64,000 bases of DNA from Helianthus annuus (Eukaryota; Streptophyta; Magnoliopsida; Asterales; Asteraceae), in assembly GCF_002127325.2 (NCBI RefSeq), contig NC_035437.2, positions 157,367,597-157,431,596 on the forward strand, given 5' to 3'. Position numbers and translations under genes: made by a program. Shown here piece by piece: positions 23,312 through 34,358 of the stretch (positions within the stretch are counted from its first letter, which is position 1; each line of letters opens with the position of its first letter). Below the pieces are notes generated by a model. The model searched no databases and was not told where the DNA came from. It was given only the letters and a program-made list of their open reading frames with translations.

Positions 23312-24287
23312 TCACGCAAGCCTCCACAACATCTCCCCCAATCCAGACGTCCTGTCATTAACCAGTTTACTTAACAACATACAAACCAACACCCCTGAAT
23401 CTGGTCCTGGGTTTTCCTTTTGATGTTGGTAAACTTCAGTATGTGTCACCATTGTGTTTTCCACATGTGGGCGTCCAGAATGTTCCCAGTATGCCATTTT
23501 TGGAAAAAATGTTTTGAATAACGATTCAAATTTTATTATGGTTGGGTATACCCTAACTTGAATCAAGCTTGACCCATCAGAAACACTTGAAGTACATGTC
23601 CCAGTAAAATACAAAGTAAGGTGAAGTGTCCGCATATCAACACGAACCATGAACCAGTCTTGAAGGTCAACACAGATTGGAATATAAACCTGAGAAAAAA
23701 ATAAATAAGATAAACGTATTTGGTTTAAGATATACAGTGGGGGATGATAGTGTTACCGTATCGATGTCCCAAAATGGAGGGTAATGTTCCTTTAATCCAA
23801 TAGCAAAAGGTAACGCACGATGGTTAGGATTCTCTTCCAAAAGGTGGAGAAATTGAGGTGGGAGAATCGTCCATGGAAACAGTTGTTCTGGTTTTTTGGA
23901 TTTTTTTATTAAAATCCATCTGAACCTCATCATTCTCGTCACCCACCCACACACATGCTACAACGGTGAAAGTTTTATAACATAAGAATAAAACTAAATT
24001 TTCGGAGCGTTTTAATAATTTATACTCCTTACCAGTGGCGACAAGTAACCGTAGTTCTCGTATCCAAGTAGGGCACCCCAAAACTCGGACCCCAATTGTC
24101 TCCTTCCAAGGAATCCGCTATAACAGAAAGCAGAATCTCCGTTATGATAAAACGCCATTACATTTTTTGACCACGATCTAGACTCTTCTGTTGGGTAATA
24201 ATACCAGCGTGTCTTTCTGGGGATCTTCTCAGGGGGGGTATCAGGGACTTCCTCCAGCTCCAATAACGAGTCTTCCGGGTCCCCCAT
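23312..24287 (-). CDS. Ulp1/C48-like gene 2 of the MULE, intact but catalytic residues replaced
   Basis: Three exons on the minus strand (24287-24033, 23957-23757, 23689-23312) with GT..AG introns join into an unbroken 277-aa frame. The N-terminus is acidic (MGDPEDSLLELEEVPDTPPE). The middle has WTILPPQF and PPFWDIDTVYIP. The C-terminal third resembles the catalytic core of Ulp1/C48 deSUMOylating proteases, but His-Trp is replaced by Asp-Trp (LQDWFMVRVDM) and the catalytic DCG by DSG (GPDSGVLVCML). Ulp1-like genes are known passengers of plant MULEs. If the alignment holds, this would bind rather than cleave SUMO or another partner. The C-terminus ends abruptly, next to the 191-bp satellite. 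Confidence 0.75.
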
Positions 24288-24325
24288 TTGTTGTGTGTCG
24301 TTGGTGCAATTCGAGATGGGGGTAT

Positions 24326-24560
24326 GAGTGACTATTTATCCAGAGATGTTATACTAGGTCGCTGTTTCATTCAGAGATGTTATACTAGGTCGCTGTTTCA
24401 TACAGAGATGTTATACTAGGTCGCTGTTTCATACAGAGATGTTATACTAGGTCGCTGTTTCATTCAGAGATGTTATACTAGGTCGCTGTTTCATACAGAG
24501 ATGTTATACTAGGTCGCTGTTTCATTCAGAGATGTTATACTAGGTCGCTGTTTCATCTAT
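24326..24560. promoter_or_regulatory. Bidirectional promoter with seven 31-bp repeats
   Basis: Between the divergent Ulp1-like gene 2 (minus) and orphan gene 1 (plus), the unit AGAGATGTTATACTAGG + TCGCTGTTTCATAC repeats about seven times at an exact 31-bp period from 24340 to 24553. A TATA-like GATAAATAG faces left near 24333, and CTATAAAAGG faces right at 24553. The AGGTCGCTGTTTCAT core and the period match the arrays in both MULE TIRs. Confidence 0.85.
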
Positions 24561-24617
24561 AAAAGGCCCTCCATTGGTACACCTCATCACTCTTCTTTGC
24601 AATACCATTTCGTAGTA

Positions 24618-25076
24618 ATGGATAAGCGCAATGTTGGCAAACGGTTACCTCCTTTCTCCCACTTTCAAAACAATTGCTTAACTGAAGAAGACATGAAAGC
24701 TATTTTGGAATGGGAACTACCCCCAAAGGTTACTGTTCTGGAGGAAGGAAAGAAATCAACAAAATCGGAACCTGTGGAGGAAGGAGGATCGTCTTCCAGT
24801 GCAGTTGTGAATAAGCAACTGGCGAAACAGAAGGACGTTCGTGGAAGAAATAAAGAGGTTGAAGAAATCCCCGTTGTTAAAAAAGTTTGGACCTATGACA
24901 ATCAACAGTTTGATTTCAACCCTAACCCGGAGGAGGATTACGACCCAGAAGTCCTGAAGGAAGCTTGGAACTATGAGGAAGAAGAAGAAGACTGGTCCTG
25001 TGTTTGGCACAACCCATATTCTGGAGAAGAGTCAGACTCGGAACTATCATCTAGAGGTGACTGCCATTGGAAATAG
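24618..25076 (+). CDS. MULE orphan gene 1, acidic protein
   Basis: A single-exon frame of 152 aa starting MDKRNVGKRLPPF. An in-frame ATG at 24597 is too close to the TATA box at 24553 to be likely. The protein has a basic start, a Ser-rich middle (GGSSSSA) and a strongly acidic end with WNYEEEEEDW and SGEESDSELSS. I recognise no domain. It lies head to head with Ulp1-like gene 2 across the 31-bp repeat promoter and is followed by orphan gene 2 in the same direction. An uninterrupted frame with its own TATA box suggests a real gene. An acidic tail could serve DNA-binding or activation roles, but that is speculation. Confidence 0.6.
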   Translation: MDKRNVGKRLPPFSHFQNNCLTEEDMKAILEWELPPKVTVLEEGKKSTKSEPVEEGGSSSSAVVNKQLAKQKDVRGRNKEVEEIPVVKKVWTYDNQQFDFNPNPEEDYDPEVLKEAWNYEEEEEDWSCVWHNPYSGEESDSELSSRGDCHWK

Positions 25077-25303
25077 GGTTGCTCCGTTTCTATCATGATG
25101 TTTGTTGTAGTGGAGTTTACTTGAAAGTTTTTTGTCCTTTTTCTATCTCTTTAGTGGAAGAAGGTTATTGTACTTTATTGTATCAGTAATTTATTGTACT
25201 AGTATTATAATAACTACCCACCCCTATACTTCTCCTGTCTATAAATACCACCTATCACCCAAATATGTCTTCACACCTTTACCTCACCACACTAGTTATT
25301 CCG

Positions 25304-25843
25304 ATGGCAGATGGTGATAACGAATTACACATTCATTTTCATTTGCATATACATGAAGGGGAGCCAAACCCTGCAAATGTTGAACGACAACCAAACCGTA
25401 ACTCTGTTCAGCCACAACCGAACCGTAACACTGCTCATCCACAACCCAACGTTAACTCTGTTCAACCACAACCCAACCGTAACTTTCTTGCACCCCAAAC
25501 CAACAATAACCATATTGGTCGACAACCAAACCATAACAGTGTGCTCCCCTCCACTGAACACCTGCATGCCCCTCCCAGACCTTCACCCCTCAACCAACAT
25601 CCTCGCCCACCACCATATGTTGAACATCCAAATCCTTGGATTGTGCAGAACCCTAACACTGCATCGCCAAGGGTTATAGATCCATACCCGATATGTAGGT
25701 TTGGATGCATCTACCATAGCATGTGCTACCACCAATACGACAGTGATCGTGACTCTAATGCGTTATCAGATGATGCCGTCGTTAGTGATGATCCATGGGA
25801 ACAATATCACAACTTTGACAGCGACTCTGATACATCCTTTTGA
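25304..25843 (+). CDS. MULE orphan gene 2, Asn/Pro/Gln repeat protein with acidic tail
   Basis: A 179-aa frame starting MADGDNELHIHFHLHIHEGE. An ATG at 25265 lies at or before the expected transcription start, since a TATA box (CTATAAATACC) sits at about 25240. It contains four to five degenerate 11-12-residue repeats of the type QPNRNSVQPQPNRN, a proline-rich middle, a Cys-containing segment (CRFGCIYHSMCYHQY) and an Asp/Ser-rich end (DSDSDTSF). No known domain. The last coding segment (CAGATGATGCCGTCGTTAG) is duplicated just past the stop at about 25848. It is convergent with the transposase gene. Confidence 0.55.
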   Translation: MADGDNELHIHFHLHIHEGEPNPANVERQPNRNSVQPQPNRNTAHPQPNVNSVQPQPNRNFLAPQTNNNHIGRQPNHNSVLPSTEHLHAPPRPSPLNQHPRPPPYVEHPNPWIVQNPNTASPRVIDPYPICRFGCIYHSMCYHQYDSDRDSNALSDDAVVSDDPWEQYHNFDSDSDTSF

Positions 25844-26137
25844 TTCCAGATGATGCCGTCGTTAGTGACTTAGGGGTTCCTGTATTGGTAGATGTATTGT
25901 GTGTTCGTGAATTCTCCTAAATTAAAATAAACCATGTAATGTACTTTGATGTTTTTATTTTGTGTTTTGTGTTTGTGAATTTTCTTAAATTAATAGTCGT
26001 AAAAACTCATTTTTTTGGAACACATGTCTTAATTGTTAAATTACACCACCAATTGACAATTCAAACAGAAATACCAAACACAAAACATAGGAGGATACAC
26101 CTAACAGTTAACATTAAAACCACAAAAAGATACTAAC
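25844..26137. other. Convergent 3' region of orphan gene 2 and transposase
   Basis: AT-rich, with AATAAA-like sequence near 25925 on the plus strand (TTAAAATAAACC). No gene. Confidence 0.4.
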
Positions 26138-26565
26138 TTAACGTCGGCCACAGGTCTTCCTGTTGTGCCCGGTTTCTCCGCATCTGCTGCATCGACATGC
26201 CTGGGGTTCATCGTGGTAGTTAACGTCCATCTCGTTTTGAATTCTTCTTGAACGAACCCTGCCACGATGTGTTGTGACCCTCGAAGGGTCCCCTTGAATT
26301 GTCCAGTCCGCTTCTTCCCACTCATCTTTGTGTCCCAGGGTGAAAAAATGACCGCTATACTGTTCCTGATAGGTGGTGGTGTGGAATATGGAGTGGGTAA
26401 CGTCATGTGGTTGCTCACCCCTCCAAGCGCAAACTGCGATAGCATGGGAACAAGGGAATCTAAGCATTTGCCATTTCCCGCATGAGCACCGGCTGCGTCC
26501 GTATTCAACGGTGTACTCGTTTCCACCGTCATCATTGGTTTCTTCCCTTGAAACCACCGCGTAAC

Positions 26566-28901
26566 TGTCACACCCCCAAATTCCACCTGCGGAGTGACAT
26601 CCGCTTGAGGGCGTGACTGACCAGGATCCAGCCACCAATTATACTAAGCATTTGTTAATAGTAAAATAATTGCTATCCAAAGTAGTTAGCAACATCGTAG
26701 TTTAAGTTCGATAATTAGTTTAAACAAAAACAGCGGAAGCATAAACCAAAAAGATAGTTTAAAGTTCAAGATAATTAAAACCCAACACACGGGTTTTGAC
26801 GAACACTACACATTCCCAAGCAGCAGCTCCTCAGTCACTGGTTACCTGCAAAGCATGCAGTAAGGTGTCAACAATAATGCTGAGTGAGTTCACTAGTTGT
26901 CCAGTTTTAATTACCAAAAACTTGTTTCACCAGTTAATTTACTCGTTTATACATGCCATGGGGAGCTACCCCAAAAGTTAGCGACTAAACTGTTTTTCCA
27001 ATACCGAACACTAGGTAACCGTTTGCGTTTCCGCAGGATGCCCCGATGTCAATGTTCTATCATCATTGACGGATGCCTGAGTACATTAGTTCACGACCGA
27101 TCCCAAACCATGGCACGGTGTGAGGTTGGTAAAACCTAAATAGCGCTATCAACTAATAACCCGTTCGCCTGGCCCCGGCGACTAATCGGTATTATGTAGT
27201 AGGGACTTGAGTGATAGAGTTTCGTTTAGTGCCGTTAGTTGCAATCCGTATAAACAGTAATTAACTAAAGGTTCCCAATAACAAGGGAAGAAAGTAAGTT
27301 GTATCCCTCATAAGGGGGATAGTGTTGTTTGTAGTTCCGTTTCCCAAACCACCGGGAACGCATGCTTTAGGTTGTGAACTCACCTTGGGTTGCTCGGTAG
27401 ATTAAATACCCTGTCAATCACGTTGGTCACCACGTCCTAGCATGGTTACCAGATATAGGTCAAGTTGGGGTACAAGTAATCACGTATAGCAAACACGTAT
27501 AGACACACTTAACATGCATGCATTCTAACAGTTGGGTTATTGGGCCTGCTCTAACATTTTCACAAACAGTAACAGATATACATGCAATCCAGTCAACAGA
27601 TAGTCCAACAAGCCTTTGGCCCAATAACACTTAGGCAGCCCAGTCGAGACAAGGGCGGTTTCGACTCGAGAATGCACGGTTTCGAGTCGCAACCAAGGGT
27701 TCCGACTCGCAACCTCGGTCTCGGTTCATCATGCTTTGTCTCGAGTCGCAACCAGGGATTCCGACTCGCAACCTCGATTTCGGTTCATCATGTGCTGCTT
27801 GCGAGTCGCAACCGGGAGATCTCGACGAATCACGTTTTGGTCTCGAGTCGCAACCAAGGGTTCCGACTCGCAACCACTGTTACGTGCACCTGAATCCTTC
27901 TAGAACCTGTCCTATGTACTAGCCAATGAAATTCTGTTTTTGTGTGATTGTGTACTATCCAACCATATTGCACCAACATGTTTTCTTGTCTAACACATAG
28001 TAAAATCGGATCAAAACAAGCATTTTCAAATATTTTCAATGACATTCATGTTGTTCTTCACGTGTTCATCCCACTTTTAAACACATAATCACAAGGTTCT
28101 TCATATGAAATATCAGGATCAAAGACCACACATTTATCACAAATCATCATAACCTAATCGGACATAATTGGTATCATTATTAGGTTCCTAAATCTAGCAT
28201 GTTTCATAATAAACAAGAACCCATAAGATCAAGAAATCGAGCATATCATACGGTCAAAACATCATCAAAGTAACAACACACGGTTCGACTCCTAACTAGC
28301 TAAAACGTGTTCATCATCATCATTAGTGACATTTCTAAGTTAAAAACATGGCAACACTTATCATCATACTTCAAGGATCATAGCAAACACCTAAAAAAAA
28401 CACTAACCGGTTGATGTTGTGGGTGCGAAGGATCAAAGGTTCCACTTCCGAGTGATGGTTCCGAGTAGAAATCCGGGAGTCTTGATGCTACGGTTGGATC
28501 CGAGAGAGATGAGAGGGTGAGGAGGTGATCTTGGTTTGCTAGGGTTTTAGGGTTTTAGTGAGAGGTAGAGAGTGTGAGAGTTGAGAGAGTAAAATGAATG
28601 AGAGTGTAAAGGAGAGTATGGTGGGGGTTTTGGGTTTTATATCTCAAGGTGTGCACTAATGGGCTTTCGGGTGGACCAAGGGGGGTTGCGGCCCAACCGG
28701 TGTGGGTTACTCGAGACTAGGTGGTCTCGAGTCGGGTCTTGCGGTTTCGGCTCACTAGTAATATACACCTATATATATATATATATATAACGTACATACA
28801 TACAACACATAATCACAGAAAATCCATAGTTTCCATTTAATAATATATGTACACGCAAAGTTACATCAAGAAGGTTTCCCGGGAAAATCCGAAGTGTCAC
28901 A
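26566..28901 (-). repeat. 3' LTR of the gypsy element
   Basis: Read on the minus strand it starts TGTGACACTTCGG and ends GGGTGTGACA. It has a TATA box (GATATAAAACC) near 28640. About 55-bp internal repeats with CGAGTCGCAACC fall at about 27650-27880. Frames in it are not genes. Confidence 0.92.
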
Positions 28902-29003
28902 TTATCCCCAAGTTTTAAGAACTTTCGTCCCGAAAGTTAAGGCAGTCACTGTCAAGCTAGTATAAGTGAGAATGTTTCAACGGGGTGTCACATCATCCCC
29001 CCG

Positions 29004-32000
29004 TTAGTTTGGAATTTCGTCCCGAAATTCGGTTGTAGCTTCAGTGCTGGGGTTTTCGTTTGGGAACAACTGGGGATACTTGTGCTTCATCTGGTCTTCC
29101 CGCTCCCAGGTAAACTCTGGGCCACGTCGCGAGTTCCAACGGACTCGTACAAGAGGTATCTGGCTACGTTTGAGGATTTTGATCTCTCGATCCGTGATCT
29201 CAATCGGTTCCTTAGTAAAGTGTAGCTGTTCATCAATAGTTAGTTCCTTGAAAGGAATTACGAGCGTTTCATCTGATAGACACTTCTTCAGATTAGATAC
29301 GTGAAATACGTTGTGTACCGCACTCAGTTCTTCAGGCAAGTTCAATCTATAAGCCACCTTACCAATTTTCTCGGTAATTTTGAATGGTCCGATATATCGC
29401 GGATTAAGCTTGCCCCGTTTACCAAAGCGAACCACACCCTTCCAGGGTGAGACTTTAAGCAGAACCCGGTCACCGACCTGGAATTCTAGTGGTTTCCTAC
29501 GCTTATCAGCGTAACTCTTCTGACGGTCACGAGCTGCCGCCATGCGTTGTCTGATCTGGGCAATCTTTTCCGTTGTATCTACCACCATCTCTGGGCCCGT
29601 GATTTGACTATCACCGATTTCCGCCCAGCAGAGAGGTGACCGGCATTTACGACCGTACAATGCCTCAAAAGGTGCTGCCTGAATACTAGTGTGGTAGCTG
29701 TTGTTGTAGGAGAATTCCACTAGCGGTAGATGCTTCTCCCAATTCTTGCCAAAATCGATCACACATGCTCTAAGCATGTCTTATAGGGTTTGGATGGTGC
29801 GTTCGGACTGTCCATCCGTTTGCGGGTGATAAGCGGTGCTCATGTCCAAACGTGAGCCAAAGGATTTGTGCATAGCTTGCCACAATTCCGAAGTAAAACG
29901 AGCGTCTCGGTCGGAAATAATTGAGGTTGGCACCCCGTGCCTCGAAACTACTTCCTTTAAGTAAATCTCCGCCAAGGTAGAAAACTTGTCTGTTTCCTTA
30001 ATAGCCAAAAAGTGTGCGGACTTGGTCAATCGATCTACTATTACCCAGATGGTGTCATTTCCACGTTGAGATCTAGGTAGCCCTGTAACAAAATCCATGG
30101 AAATTTGCTCCCATTTCCATTTCGGGATTTCTGGCTGTTGGAGTAGGCCTGCTGGCTTCTGGTACTCTGTCTTGACTCTTGCGCAAGTCAAACATTTGCT
30201 GACGTATGTTGTTATGTGGGCCTTCATGCCAGGCCACCAATATGTAGTCCTCAAGTCGTGGTACATCTTGTCCGAACCAGGATGTACTGGGTAACGGGAC
30301 TTGTGGGCTTCGTCCATCACGAGTTCACGTAAATCTCCATAGAGTGGAACCCAAATGCGCCCTGTTACATAGTAAGCGCCATCTTCCTTCTGTTCTAATC
30401 GCTGTCTCGATCCTCGCAGAGACTCAGCCCTGATGTTTTCCGGTTTCAATGCTTCGACTTGAGCATTGCGGATCTGGGTAGGGAGGTTAGACTGGATGGT
30501 AAGTTGCAATGCTCGCACGCGCTTTGGTATAGTGTCCTTTCGGCTGAGGGCATCTGCCACGACATTGGCCTTGCCCGGATGGTACTTGATGGCGCATTCG
30601 TAGTCATTCAAGAGTTCGACCCATCGGCGTTGTCGCATGTTCAACTCCTTTTGCCTAAAGATATGCTCGAGACTCCTGTGATCGGTGTAGATAGTGCACT
30701 TGGTACCGTACAGGTAATGTCTCCATATCTTAAGAGCAAAGATCACTGCTCCCAGTTCCAAGTCATGTGTAGTGTTGTTTCTCTCATGCGTCTTTAAGTT
30801 GTCGAGAAGCGTAGGCAATAACTTTCTCGCGTTGCATCAACACGCAACCGAGCCCATGGATAGACGCATCACAGTAAACCACAAAGTCGTCAGTGCCTTC
30901 AGGCAGCGAGAGAATAGGAGCGCTACAGAGGTTATCCTTTAGTCTTTGAAAGGCCGACTCCTGAGCTTCATTCCACTTGTACACAATGCCTTTCTGAGTA
31001 AGGGTCGTGAGGGGTTGAGCAATCTTTGAGAATCCTTTGATGAATCTGCGGTAGTATCCTGCTAATCCCAAGAATTGGCGAACTTCGGTTGGGGTCTTGG
31101 GCGTAGGCCAATTCTTTATCGAGTCGATCTTAGCGGGGTCGACGTGAATCCCGTCCTTATTGACCACATGCCCAAGAAACTGGACCTCTCGAAGCCAAAA
31201 GTCACACTTCGAGAATTTGGCGTACAATTGCTCATTGCGTAAGAGTTCGAGGATAAGGCGTAGGTGTCGTTCATGCTCTTCTTGACTTTTCGAGTAGATC
31301 AGGATGTCGTCGATAAACACAATCACGAATTTGTCGAGGTAAGGCTTGCACACTCGGTTCATGAGATCCATGAAAACCGCAGGTGCGTTAGTCATTCCAA
31401 AAGGCATGACGAGGAACTCGTAATGACCATAACGAGTCCTGAACGCAGTCTTAGAGATGTCTTCATTACGAACTCTCAGCTGATGATAGCCTGATCGCAG
31501 GTCAATCTTAGAGTAGTAGCTCGATCCTTGCAACTGATCGAATAGGTCGTCGATGCGCGGGAGAGGGTAACGATTCTTGATGGTAACCTTGTTCAGCTCA
31601 CGATAGTCGATGCACATTCGGAACGTGCCATCCTTCTTCTTAACAAAGAGTACTGGTGCTCCCTAGGGTGATGAACTAGGACGGATAAATCCTTTATCCA
31701 ATAGTTCCTGTAGTTGCGTAGAGAGTTCCTTCAGTTCTGCAGGGGCTAGACGATAAGGCGCACGAGCTATGGGTGCTGCTCCGGGAGCTAGCTCGATTTG
31801 GAATTCGACCTGACGGTGGGGAGGGAGTCCAGGTAGTTCCTCGGGAAACACCTCGGGGTAGTCACGTACTACAGGAAAATCTTCAATCCTCTTTTCCTTT
31901 TCGAGGGTGTCGGTGACCAGTGCTAGAATAGCGGTGTGCCCTTTTTGTAAACACTTCTGGGCTTTTAAAAGCGAGATAATGTCTGTGACTTCTCCACCTT

Positions 32001-33629
32001 TGTTGCCTTGAACGATGAGGGGTTGGCCAGAACGACGAGGAATACGAACCGCTTTCTCTTGACAGAGGATCTCAGCACGATGTTTGGATAACCAATCCAT
32101 GCCGATGACGACGTCGAAGCTTCCAAGTTTGACAGGGAAAAGATCGATACTAAACGTGTGACCAGACAATTCTAGTGTGCAGTCGTGGATCACGTGCGAG
32201 GCCTCAATGTTCCTACCATTGGCTATCTCGACGACGTGCTTAGAACTTAATAACGCAGGCGGGTGCTTAAGTTTCTTACTAATGCGAAGGGATACATAAC
32301 TGGCATCGGCACCGGAATCAAATAACACAGAAACGTAACGATCATCAAGTAGGAACTTACCCGCCACGACGTTGGGGTCGTTCCTTGCTTCTCCAGCTCC
32401 AATCACAAAAGCTCTTCCCCTTTCACAATTCCCAGCATTGTTGTTTTGCTCATTGTTCCCAGCTCCCTGGTTGTTGTTGCGATTCTGATTCAGTTCAGGG
32501 CAATCCTTTCGCATGTGCCTTGTTGCCCCGCATTTAAAACATCCGCGGTTGTTTCCCTGCTGCTGTTGCTGTTGAGGTTGTTGCTGATTCTGCCTTGCTG
32601 GGAACTGACTTCTACAATCCTTAGCTTCATGCCCCATCTTGTTGCACCGCTGGCACTGACCTTTGTTACATGCCCCATTGTGGTGCCTGTTACACTTGTT
32701 GCACTTAGGGTAGCTTCCCCGGTAGCCACCCTGTTGCTGAGTGCCTTTGTTGTTCTCAGTTTTCCTTTGCTGGGCTGGGGCTTGAGTGGAGTTAGCATCC
32801 TTGCCCTGATTTCCATCCCACTTTCGTTTGCCATCACTAGAAGTTCCTTCCGCAGCACTGATCCTTTTGGGCAACCTGCCCTCCTCCACAGCCTGGTTGG
32901 TGAGTTTGTGGGCAAGACGCACCACAGGCTGTATGGTAGTGAGGTTGGCCGAGGTCACATGGCTCCTGATTTCTGGGGCTAAGCCTTTGATGTACAATTC
33001 GATCCTTCGATACATGGGTCGGGACATGGTTGGGCAAAGTGCAGCATAGTCGTTGGACAGCTTGGTGTAGGTCTCAATCTCTGACCCAACCATCTTGAGA
33101 CCATAGTACTCGTCTTCGAGTTTGTGGATGTCATCCCTGTGACAATACTCTTCCTTGATCATATCCTTGAAATCTTCCCATGCAGTAGCATTAGCGGTCT
33201 CCAAACCAAGCATTTAAATTTGCGCCTTCCACCACGAAAGCGCGCTTCCCTCAAGGGTACCAGTAGCAAACTTCACCCAATTAGCAGGGGGACACTCACA
33301 TACAGCGAAAACAGCTTCGACCTTCTCGATCCAGTGCAGAAGACCTATGGCACCCTCAGTGCCATTGAATGGAAGAGGCTTGCAATCCATGAAGGTCTTG
33401 AAAGTACAAACACGTGGTTGCACAGGCGCATGCTGACCTGTTGTGAGAGTGATACGAATGGGTTTAGAGGTGACAAGACGATGCGATGGTAGGATCTACA
33501 CATCCTAAAATAACGAGTTTTACCTCCAGGGTGAGCTGCGAAAGCTGCAGCCACCGTGTTGATCAGGTTAGTGAACTGAGCCTGAGTCATGTTGACGTTT
33601 CCTCGTCCGCGTCCACTCATTGTCTTCAT
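29004..33629 (-). pseudogene. gag-pol of the gypsy chromovirus, inactivated
   Basis: The domain order on the minus strand is as follows. Gag starts MSGRGRGNVNMTQAQF near 33620, with zinc knuckles CQRCNKMGHEAKDC and CFKCGATRHMRKDC. The protease has VLFDSGADASYV. Reverse transcriptase runs from [20 protein letters not shown] to [10 protein letters not shown]. RNase H has [11 protein letters not shown]. Integrase has an HHCC region and [10 protein letters not shown]. The C-terminal chromodomain region has [17 protein letters not shown]. The chromodomain and this Gag type place it in the Tekay-like chromoviruses. Nonsense codons lie at about 33214, 31662 and 29780, with frameshifts near 33430-33520 and 30795. 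It cannot make a full polyprotein. Confidence 0.9.
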
Positions 33630-33893
33630 AACCAGAAAACATAGTATGAGTGTGGTGTCATAACATAGCGAGAATGAGATAGAAGAGGGGAGGCGTATCT
33701 ATCTAATTGGGCAACCTAGTACGTATAGTAGAGCAGAAAGCATAAGACAATCAAGCAAGTAAACATGGGTTCGAGCTATGAGGTCAGATAGGTCGAGCCT
33801 TGCACTTGGAGTGTAGTGTCGTCACGAGTCACGGGTTATAGTCTGGTTTTTCTCAAAAGATTTTTCCCCTTTTTAAAACCAAGTTCACTATAA

Positions 33894-33911
33894 CCAATGG
33901 CTCTGATACCA
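33894..33911 (-). other. Primer-binding site of the gypsy element
   Basis: The minus strand reads TGGTATCAGAGCCATTGG. The first 12 bases are complementary to the 3' end of initiator tRNA-Met, the usual primer of this group. It directly follows the 16-bp LTR stub, not the full 5' LTR. Confidence 0.85.
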
Positions 33912-33930
33912 ATCTGTCACACCCCCAAAT

Positions 33931-34358
33931 TTAACGTCGGCCACAGGTCTTCCTGTTGTGCCCGGTTTCTCCGCATCTGCTGCATCGACATGCCTGGGGT
34001 TCATCGTGGTAGTTAACGTCCATCTCGTTTTGAATTCTTCTTGAACGAACCCTGCCACGATGGGTTGTGACCCTCGAAGGGTCCCCTTGAATTGTCCAGT
34101 CCGCTTCTTCCCACTCATCTTTGTGTCCCAGGGTGAAATAATGACCGCTATACTGTTCCTGATAGGTGGTGGTGTGGAATATGGAGTGGGTAACGTCATG
34201 TGGTTGCTCACCCCTCCAAGCGCAAACTGCGATAGCATGGGAACAAGGGAATCTAAGCATTTGCCATTTCCCGCATGAGCACCGGCTGCGTCCGTATTCA
34301 ACGGTGTACTCGTTTCCACCGTCATCATTGGTTTCTTCCCTTGAAACCACCGCGTAAC
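33931..34358 (-). pseudogene. Duplicate of the MULE transposase SWIM end inside the retrotransposon
   Basis: Nearly identical (two differences noticed) to 26138-26565, including the GTTAC target-duplication copy next to the LTR, the SWIM finger CSCGKWQMLRFPCSHAIAV and the terminal zinc knuckle. It stops exactly at the TAA of the transposase, then joins ATTTGGGGGTGTGACA, the last bases of an LTR, and the primer-binding site. It has no promoter or catalytic core. Confidence 0.9.

Noticed and set aside
22352..23358. Overlapping 70-107-aa frames in the 191-bp satellite
   Set aside because: The same peptide recurs at the satellite period with no start context or codon signal.
27582..28045. Several frames of 60-103 aa in the LTR, repeated at 35362-35825
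   Set aside because: Both sets lie in the LTRs of the gypsy element and arise from CGAGTCGCAACC tandem repeats.
32446..32982. Plus-strand 178-aa frame in the gypsy region
   Set aside because: It is antisense to gag and its zinc knuckles.
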